A stretch of DNA of 64,000 bases from NCBI RefSeq assembly GCF_000247695.1, contig NW_004624795.1:10817669-10881668 (forward strand). The letters run 5' to 3'. Shown here one piece after another: positions 57,276-64,000 of the stretch. The notes beneath the pieces are model-generated. The model was given only the letters and a program-made list of their open reading frames with translations, was not told the origin of the DNA and did no database searches. Source of the stretch: Heterocephalus glaber. Its lineage: Eukaryota > Chordata > Mammalia > Rodentia > Bathyergidae. Made by a program: the position numbers and the translations under genes. Position 1 is the first letter of the stretch. Each line of letters opens with the position of its first letter.

Positions 57276-57990
57276 GCACCAAAAAAGAAAAACAGATGAG
57301 AAAAAATATTATCTGCCTCGATGTCCAGCAGAATTCAGCAAAGATATCCTCTCACCTTCAGTCTGAAACTTCAGCAAGTGGCACCTCCAGCTGCATCCCA
57401 CCTGCCACCTGCCAGTCAGGTCAGATTACCTGGTCTGAATGTCTAGATTGCATGGCCTTCTGGCAAATCATTTGCCATTTTAAGCTTCAGTTTCATCTTC
57501 TATAAAATAATACAAATAAAACCCAGCTCTGAAGGTATAAGGGTTTCAGCAACCATCCGAATATTACAGATGCTCATCTAACAAGAGCTGCCTGTATCAT
57601 TCACCATGGCAACACCCAGCCTCTGGAGCATGCTTGCCAAATAGGGCAGAGTCTTGGGGACAGTTCCTATAACGGATTTTGTAGGAACCCTAAGGAACAA
57701 TTTGTTAAACTATTTCATTTGGATACTGTTAGGACTTAAAGTCCCATTTGACAGTAGCGTCTAGTGAAAGCCTGAAGCTGAAAGTGAGAGAGTTTTCACA
57801 GGCATTCCCAAGGGCAACTTCCATCTCCTCTGGCATCTTTGCTGCTGCTGCTGCTGCTGCTGCTCCTGCTGGTGTAAATGGAAAAAGGTTGGGCCTAGAC
57901 AGTGGATTCACATGAGAGATTTAGCTCTGGGAGAGTACATGCACATTTCTGTCTGGGTGTGCATTCTTCTGAGGAGAAGATTTCCAACTT
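57276..57990. other. Single-copy stretch with a (GCT)8 tract
   Basis: A (GCT)8 tract lies at 57841-57864. Read on the minus strand it supplies the alanine run in a 60-codon frame (57729-57911). The frame has no other support. Confidence 0.5.
57841..57864 (+). repeat. (GCT)8 trinucleotide repeat
   Basis: Eight pure units followed by CCTGCTGG. No coding context was established. Confidence 0.95.
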
Positions 57991-57994
57991 TGAA

Positions 57995-58260
57995 TGATTT
58001 TTCTTTTTCTTTATTTTTTTATCAGTAAATGTTTGCAGTATACAAGGATTACATTTGTCACCGGGAGTTGGTACATGCAGATAACACATCTTAATTCTTT
58101 TTATGTCCCCTCCTTAATCTCTTGGTTCCCTTTCCATTCCCAAAAGATCTATCTTTCTGTCTCAGAGATGCAAGTTTAAATATTGCATGGTTTCTCTTAT
58201 ATGAGAAGTCCAAAATATAAATGAATTTAAAAAGCAAAATAAAAGATAGATAATAAGAAA
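57995..58260 (+). mobile_element. Possible LINE-1 3' UTR-like fragment
   Basis: A CCTTAATCTCTTGGTTCCCT-type pyrimidine stretch, then GAGATGCAAGTTTAAATATT-GCATGGTTTCTCTTATATGA-GAAGTCC, resembles the L1 tail that also appears at 28000-28300. The match is loose. Confidence 0.35.
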
Positions 58261-58261
58261 T

Positions 58262-58465
58262 GAAAAAAATTTTTTTGCGCTATTGGAGTTGAATGCAGAG
58301 CCTTCACATTGAACTACATCCCGAGCCCTTTTGCTAATTTTTTATTTTGAGACAGGGTCTTGCTAAATTGCTAAATTACCCAGGCTGGGCTCCAACTTGC
58401 CATCCTCCTGTCTCAAATTCCCGGAGTGCTGGGATTGTAGGTGTGTGCCATCACACCTGGCTTGA
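58262..58465 (-). repeat. B1-ID dimer SINE, minus strand
   Basis: The ID half (GGAGTTGAATGCAGAGCCTT, ACTACATCCCGAGCCC) is followed by the B1 half (GAGACAGGGTCTTGCTAAAT, CCAGGCTGGGCTCCAACTTG, GTGCTGGGATTGTAGGTGTG). The arrangement is complete. Confidence 0.93.
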
Positions 58466-58502
58466 TTCCTCAAATATTTAAAAAACTCAGATTCAAAAAA
58501 AG

Positions 58503-58545
58503 TAAAATAAATAAATAAATAAAACAAACAAACAAACAAACAAAA
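58503..58545 (+). repeat. (AAAT)n(AAAC)n simple repeat
   Basis: AAATAAATAAATAAATAAA runs into AAACAAACAAACAAACAAA. Confidence 0.9.
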
Positions 58546-58549
58546 ACCC

Positions 58550-59950
58550 CTCAGATTCAGAGAATGAGTTGAGATAGAAAGATCCCATTACTCTATAATG
58601 TATTTTTTAAATATCCTCTCTGTAGCTTTGTTTTTTTCTTACAAACCTGCTTAATAAACTAAATCATAGCCCATAAGTCTTCTGATTTTGGCTTGTCAGT
58701 ATGTCTGTTATTCATCAAATTAAAGATTTGATAATGTAACTTACATTAACTAAGAGCAATGTAACTAACATTAACTTATATTAACTTAACATTAACTTAC
58801 ATTAACTAAGAGCAACTAATTTCTAATAATGATGAATATAACTTTTCCCAACAGGATGTAAGAAAGAATAGAAAGTATGTCATTACAAAGGACTAAAAGA
58901 CTGACTGGCAATATTTTAAACTTATCATCATTGTTGTAGGTTTGCATTGATGCAAAAACTGTAACAGCTTGAATTATTTATCTTCAAAATGGTTAGTGTT
59001 AATGAATTATGCATGCTACTCGAGCACCTAAGTCATTGACTCTGTACACTTAGCTATTTTTCGGTCTACTGTTTACACACATAATGCTTACAAATATGCT
59101 GTCATAAATATTCCTGGGAAGAAATAAAGCATCATTAGGTCTATTATTTGGAAAGCACAGAATTTAAAAAAAAACTTGAAAAAATCAGTAATTAAAAAAA
59201 ATATATACTGTTAAAGGAGATGTCAGTTTCATTCTTTGGCAAGTAGTGTAGGAAATCAATTTCCTGATTGATACTTGGGGTAATTGAAGGGAAATAAGTA
59301 GAGTCACACTATTGCCCTAATATCATTTATTCATACATTCATTAAATATTTATTTCCTGAGGGTTTCGTTATCCTCGACCAAGGCTAAAACAGAGGACAG
59401 AAAACTGGCTGAAAGATAGCAGCTCAAAAATGTTCTTTTGTCTCTGGATGAAATTACCATATCAAGAAAAAAATATATATGTTATAGGAATGCATTGGAA
59501 AAACTGGTGCATAATTCAGGGTTGATTTTCAGAGAAAGTGTTCATGAGTCTGTACAAAAAGAAAAGGCACAAACCTTGAAGTCCTTTGTGAGAATTACAA
59601 TATTTATGGCTTGTTTCTCAGCCAAGGGCAGGGAGAACATTCCTAAATAAACACTTCTCTCATCTAAATGAAGAGAAGTACCAGAAAATGAAGCGAACAA
59701 GCTTCCCATGACTTCACTGCCCTCCATTCAGTGACCTCCTGCAGCCCTGCTGGACACACCTTCACATTTCCTCCCAGCAATTCAGAAACCCTGGGACAAG
59801 CCACCTGCAGGGAAGCTTTACAGGATTGGGAAAAATATTCCTCTGAGGCTAGGGCCAAGGACTTTCTGGGAACCATTAAGGAGGCTAACCCAGGCTGGAC
59901 CTAACCCTTTTTATTTTATCCAGAAAGATAAAATAAATATTTGTCTATGA
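58550..59950. other. AT-rich single-copy stretch with a 56-bp local duplication
   Basis: No gene recognised. AACTTACATTAACTAAGAGC occurs at 58738-58757 and again 56 bases on at 58794. The interval is filled with TTAACTTA/TAACATTAAC short repeats. The rest is unremarkable. Confidence 0.5.
58738..58815 (+). repeat. TTAACTTA-type tandem repeat region
   Basis: Short TTAACTTAxATTAAC units flanked by two perfect 22-bp copies (58738-58759 and 58794-58815). Confidence 0.85.
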
Positions 59951-59954
59951 TCAA

Positions 59955-60045
59955 TCCTTCCCTTCTTCCCTCTTTCCCTCTTCCCTCCCTCCCTTCCTTC
60001 CTTCCTCCTCTTTCTTTCCTTTCCTCTTCCCTTCCTTCCCATAGT
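59955..60045 (+). repeat. Pyrimidine (CCTT/CTTT)n tract
   Basis: An imperfect CCCTTCCTTCCTTCC-type tract of about 90 bases. Confidence 0.9.
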
Positions 60046-60160
60046 GTACATAAACTCCTTGAGGGCACAAATTAAGACTGTCTTTTTAAAAAATCACAAT
60101 ACTTAGTATCTAATAGAGTGCTGGTCATGTTCAATAAACATGGAGTGAATGAGTTAATGG
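60045..60160 (+). repeat. L2 LINE 3' end
   Basis: GTGTACATAAACTCCTTGAG-GGCACAAATTAAGACTGTCT, AGTATCTAATAGAGTGCTGG and TCAATAAACATGGAGTGAAT-GAG match the L2 end. Confidence 0.85.
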
Positions 60161-60354
60161 ATTCATCAGCTATCAGCAGAAAGCCCATTAGGTATAAAGT
60201 GATGGTGCTAGGGTTTAGGAATGGGATAAAAAGGGGAGTGGATTCAAGAATGGAGTGACAGTCCTATGTTAGCAAAGTCTAAGCCAGACTTCTAGAATTT
60301 TATCTGGGAATGCAGCCCCTTACACACTGGAATTACTAGCTTGTGTTGCCTCCC

Positions 60355-60510
60355 ACCACATTCTAACTGTATGGCCTTATGCAGGTGACTGAAGCCACCC
60401 GGGGCCTTACTTCCTTGTTCCTAAATGCCATAATCCTTCCCTGTCCTGTCTACCAGAGCTGTGAAGATCAACTGGTTTAACGTGTGTGAAATACTGTGCA
60501 ATTAGGCTAT
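60355..60510 (+). repeat. MIR SINE
   Basis: CATTCTAACTGTATGGCCTT-ATGCAGGTGACTGAAGC, then CTTACTTCCTTGTTCCTAAA and AGCTGTGAAGATCAACTGGT, is a diverged MIR. Confidence 0.65.
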
Positions 60511-60629
60511 TTGGCCCTAAATAGGAGATAATACAAACAAAAACATTAGTAATTGTAAGAGCAAAATGAAGATGGTAGGAGAGAAGTTCACGTCATAGTA
60601 CTACTAATTGGATCAGTACTGTCAATTCA

Positions 60630-60765
60630 ATATTAGTCTTCAACTTTATAGGTGAAGATACTTACTTAGAAAAGTTTAATGACTTGTCTAAGGTCACAAA
60701 GCTGATAAGTAGGTCAGATGGGATTAGATCTCCTCTTTCATCGAACTCTGTCTATTCCAAACTCA
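60630..60765 (-). repeat. MIR SINE, minus strand
   Basis: TTTATAGGTGAAGATACTTA, TTAATGACTTGTCTAAGGTC-ACAAAGCTGATAAGTAGGTC and GATGGGATTAGATCTCC are the antisense MIR core. Confidence 0.85.
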
Positions 60766-60902
60766 GTCCATTAATTAACACAGAAATATATTTGCCAAAA
60801 GATGGTGGTGGTGGTGTTAATATTTTGGACCATTTTATCTTCTGACATCCTGCTGGGTTTAAACTTAAATTGTACACAAAGGTGTATTTTTTTTTTCTAC
60901 AG

Positions 60903-61140
60903 ATTCTTAAAGGGCATCAAGTGGTTCTCCAGTCATCAATCAGGAGAGGAAAAGCTTTCGTGTCTCTTAGATAATAAAATATTGTTCCAGTTATGGAAAA
61001 CTTTTGCTTCCTTGGTTCAGGGGGAAGAAGAACTGGACTCTTATTCCAGTAAGGAGGAGTCTGTTTCAAACTACATGACAGCTAGCAGGCTGTAGTCTGT
61101 CTTTCCTTCCCACACAGGGTATTTTATCAGAATAAAGATG
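60903..61140 (+). other. Terminal-exon-like arrangement (unproven)
   Basis: The segment follows a splice acceptor-like sequence, a pure T run ending TTTTTTCTACAG at 60902. It stays open in one frame from 60903 to a TAG at 61093-61095 (63 residues plus stop), and an AATAAA signal lies 36 bases later at 61131. The peptide (around IKWFSSHQSG and SLVQGEEELD) has no family I recognise. This could be chance or a non-coding transcript's last exon. No donor, upstream exon or promoter was found. Confidence 0.2.
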
Positions 61141-61144
61141 TCAT

Positions 61145-61825
61145 GTTCTCGCAGGAGAAATATAGCCTTGGAGAACTGGGAAGATTAAGCATGTCCGTCA
61201 GTGTGTGCTCAACACATTGTCAACAAGTACACGTTTTGTGCTTAGTGACAAGTTGCCCTTGTGACCTGGACTGGGGTCCTCTAGGTGGAGTTCCAGATTG
61301 GTGCTGTTGTGGTTGTTGAAGCTGGAAGGGATAAGACCTGTCCCCAGAAAGCCCCTCGGCTGCTTTCTCAGGCCACTCAAGTTTAAAAGGGAACATTCCA
61401 AGCGTACCTTTGGGGGATGGACAGCAGGTTCCTGGAAGTGACAGCAATAGCCCAGTGAGTCAGCATTTGTGCAGGTGGTTCTAGCAGAAAGCCATGGAAT
61501 TCATGTCCAGATGTCCTCCATTTGCATACCCTTCTCTTCTTTCTTCAGATTCTCTCAAGTCATGCCAGGTCTCTACTCACATTCCTTTAGCTACTGTACA
61601 GTGGCTTCCTGGTCCCTGCTTTCTGACCCCTGTAAGGTTTATGACAGCATTTTAGGAAATTTTCTCATTCGCCCCAATTTCTGCCTGTCTTTATCCTCTA
61701 TCTGCTCAGCCATTCTGTGGGTGTGCCTCTTGCCAGGGTTAATGAGAGCATGTTACCAACAGGTTTCATATCCTTTCTTGGCATGTTATCTGCACTTCCA
61801 GAACATTCCTCCAGAATAGAGATTG
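61145..61825. other. Single-copy stretch
   Basis: 61550-61700 resembles the antisense or sense interior of L2 (CAAGTCATGCCAGGTCTCTA-type), not enough for a call. No gene recognised. Confidence 0.4.
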
Positions 61826-61829
61826 ATGG

Positions 61830-62110
61830 ATTCTGCCAATCACTCACTGTTATCTTGGGCAAAATGCTTATTTTTATGAGCCTCAGTCTTCTTACGAGCA
61901 AAATGGGGGTGTAATAGCACCTACTTCACACAGTTCTTGTATTTTTATTTTGGTACTGGGGATCAAACTCGGGTCCTTGTGCTTGAGGGGCAGGCGGCGG
62001 AACCATTGAGCTAGATCCCTGGCCCTCATACAGTTCTTTTAAGAGTTAAATAGGCTACTATATCTAAAGCACACCTGATCCATAGTAACCATTATGTGAG
62101 TATTAGGTTG
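61830..62110 (+). repeat. MIR SINE split by an ID insertion
   Basis: CACTGTTATCTTGGGCAAAA, CCTCAGTCTTCTTACGAGCA and AAATGGGGGTGTAATAGCAC are followed after the ID by TTAAATAGGCTACTATATCT-AAAGCACACCTGATCC. Removing the ID restores one continuous MIR. Confidence 0.82.
61939..62029 (-). repeat. ID SINE, minus strand, inside the MIR
   Basis: GGTACTGGGGATCAAACTCG, GCTTGAGGGGCAGGCGGCGG and GAGCTAGATCCCTGGCC. The 9-bp target duplication ACAGTTCTT (61930-61938 and 62030-62038) is perfect. Confidence 0.95.
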
Positions 62111-62142
62111 AAATGAAATAACAGCAAACATTCTCATAAGCT

Positions 62143-62223
62143 GGGGATATAGCTCAGGTGGCAAAGCATGTCCTTAACATGTTCATGGCCCTGCATTCAA
62201 TTCCGAGCACCAAAAAAAAAAAC
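62143..62223 (+). repeat. ID SINE (older-type sequence)
   Basis: GCTGGGGATATAGCTCAGGT, AAAGCATGTCCTTAACATGT, GCATTCAATTCCGAGCACC, then an A tail. It differs from the dominant copies by keeping ATATAGCTCAG and GAGCACC, as in classical ID. Confidence 0.9.
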
Positions 62224-62224
62224 A

Positions 62225-63475
62225 ACTGAAAAAAACCCTTCGCTGACTAATAGTGGTTCTCCTGCCTCTGGTCTATTTAAGCCACCATGGTTATATATAC
62301 ACATTTGTATGTATGCATATACATTTAGATAGGCGGTACATGTATTATATATGTTGCTATTTGGCACCGTAATACACATGTGCTATACAAGAATATATTG
62401 CAATGTGCAGATCTATATGTTTAAAGCTTAAATTATGATCTGAGGGAAACTCTGCCATAAATTATCAAAATTTAACCAGGGAAGCAGCAAATGGTGAGAT
62501 GTGATCATATTTATTCTCTAGGTTTTACCATGAATTATAAATTGCTTCTAACATCAAGGAAGAACCCATACCTCTTCCTAGGTCTTTTCACCTTTAGAGG
62601 TAGCAGCCTTTGCAACCCAGCCTTGTGGCTAATTTGGTGGAAGATCAGACGGACTAGTATTCTTTCTGTAGCAGTGCTTCCTACATGGGTGATCACAAAC
62701 AGTAATGTTGATTCTCCCAGGCCTCCTACAACATGTCAGATCCTGAGCTAGGTACCTTCCGTGCATTAGCCCAACTGACGATCACGGGAGCCTGACTTGG
62801 GATCATCATCCCCTTTACTGTCTGAGAAGCCTCCAAAATGAGGTAGGGAGTCCCTGCTAATCCCACCACTCCTCCACGTTTAGGCTCTTTAACAATGAAT
62901 TGGCCACGGGCTCCACCCAGCACCCCTTGCCCAGCTGGCTCTTTCAGATTGGACTTCCTCTGATTCTTCTCTTATTTGGAAAGAGCTTACCCTCCACAAA
63001 TCCTCGATGGGCATTGTGGATGACGCAGGGAATGTTTTGGGAGACATAGAAAAGAGTCTGTAGGTCATGTTACACGGCAAAATATTTATTAAAATCCCCC
63101 TTTACATATTTTTACTCACTTTTCTCCAAATTCTGTCTTCCCAGCAACTACTGAGGTTCTCAATGAGAACTCAATGAGGTTCTCTGCAGTGTCCTCTCAT
63201 TGTTAAAAGTAATTCAGTTCACTCAAAACTTGAATACATAGCTGGGAAACAAAGCCCGAAATTAAATAGTACCATCTTCCTTAAAAGGGAGTAGAGTCCC
63301 TCAATTGCCAGTTGGGCCACATAAGCAACTTGGCAACCCCAAGTCAACATATCAAACTTTCTTTCCAATGACTGGACTCTTATCCCTAAAAGGGGAACCA
63401 TCATCAGTCAATGAAAGTTTTATTTGCCTTCCCAGATATTAAGAGCAATAGTATGTTCCATATATTTACATAATG
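62225..63475. other. Single-copy stretch
   Basis: No repeat or gene recognised. A symmetric GAGGTTCTC/GAGAACTC/GAGGTTCTC cluster lies at 63153-63184. Confidence 0.45.
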
Positions 63476-63479
63476 GTTA

Positions 63480-63600
63480 GCTTTTTTGAGCACCTACTAT
63501 GTGCTGTATCCTGGACTTTATATTCTTATCACTCAGTAACTCTGTGTTACACAACTTCCTGAGGACCAGGTGAAACCTGTGAACTATCAGGTGGGACAAC
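63480..63600 (-). repeat. MIR or L2 fragment, minus strand
   Basis: GAGCACCTACTATGTGCTGT, then TGGACTTTATATTCTTATCA, reads like the antisense tail of MIR or L2 ('gagcacctactatgtgccag'). Confidence 0.65.
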
Positions 63601-63604
63601 CTCA

Positions 63605-64000
63605 AGGTTTTCTCTTACTGAAACAGAGACCAGAATACTCCCTCCCTCAAAGAACTGAGAGATATTTATTGAGTGTCCAGGACAAGGGTTGTCATTGAAT
63701 ATGAAGTGTTTTATACAAATTATTTATCATCATCATTAGCAGCAGCAACAGCCTCCTCTTGGTTCTGTTGGTAGCTCCATTCTTATGTCTGCTACTGTTT
63801 TCTTATTTATAAAGGGGGGTGAATAATAATACTTTGCCCTGCCCTGATTACTAAGAATGATGATGAGTATAAACATACCTTGAAAATATAAAGAATCACA
63901 TGGGAATACAGAAGCACCATCTTCATCTATCCTTAATGGAAGAAAAGTAAGAACTGCCCCCAGGTCCTTGTAATTCATTCAGGAAGTTTGCATTTAATTC
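63605..64000. other. Single-copy end of window
   Basis: No gene or repeat confidently recognised. An ATTATCATCATCATTAGCAG tract near 63722 and a GTATAAACATACCTTG segment near 63867 are ordinary AT-rich DNA. Confidence 0.4.

Noticed and set aside
1246..62223. tRNA-like A and B boxes at many sites
   Set aside because: They belong to ID SINEs with A-rich tails and target duplications. None folds as a full tRNA with an intact anticodon arm.
1..64000. A prokaryotic-style gene cluster or novel defence system
   Set aside because: There is no dense coding, no ribosome-binding sites and no operon spacing. L1, MIR, L2, B1 and ID repeats throughout show mammalian DNA.

Overview
This window reads as ordinary repeat-dense intergenic or intronic mammalian DNA, most likely from a non-murid rodent. 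I find no protein-coding gene that I can support. The open frames are short. The longer ones are explained by repeats (a TTTC microsatellite, MIR, SINEs, LINE-1) or show no recognisable family. The lineage call rests on the SINEs: about a dozen tRNA-Ala-derived ID elements, several B1 monomers, and at least seven B1-ID dimers (B1-dID type). B1-dID is known from squirrel, dormouse, beaver, guinea-pig and porcupine families. I cannot fix the species.

Layout. 1-9.3 kb: mostly single-copy sequence with two ERVL/MLT2-like LTRs, MIR/L2 fragments, a mariner relic and a TTTC microsatellite. 9.3-15.8 kb: one old, nearly full-length L1 on the minus strand, split by ID and B1-type SINEs, a MaLR LTR with a perfect 5-bp target duplication, and a pair of Tigger-like miniature DNA transposons. 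16-32.6 kb: single-copy DNA with scattered B1-dID, ID, MIR, L2 and MLT1, an unassigned LTR-like block at about 25 kb with 42-bp repeats, and an (AT)23 tract. 32.6-38.4 kb: a HAL1/L1 ORF1-like piece, inverted LTR fragments, an L1 3' fragment and a 100-N assembly gap. 38.4-50 kb: single-copy DNA plus SINEs, MER20, a Tigger-like element, MIR/L2, and a sequencing-adapter insert at about 43.15 kb. 50-64 kb: a Tigger-like element, tandem and nested MLT1/MaLR LTRs, a fold-back mariner copy, an L1 3' end and more MIR/L2.

The firmest unusual observation is technical: a sequencing-library (Illumina P7-type) adapter with an intact 8-base index position is embedded at about 43134-43194, next to a CA repeat and flanked by a duplicated genomic segment. 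Biologically, the most interesting points are a lineage-specific ID subfamily whose copies keep perfect or nearly perfect 12-15 bp target duplications, a composite pair of miniature Tigger elements sharing one TA, a mariner copy with an inverted arm, and one terminal-exon-like arrangement at 60.9-61.14 kb. I did not find a new multi-gene system. All repeat family names come from memory of consensus sequences, and most element edges are accurate only to about 10-30 bases.
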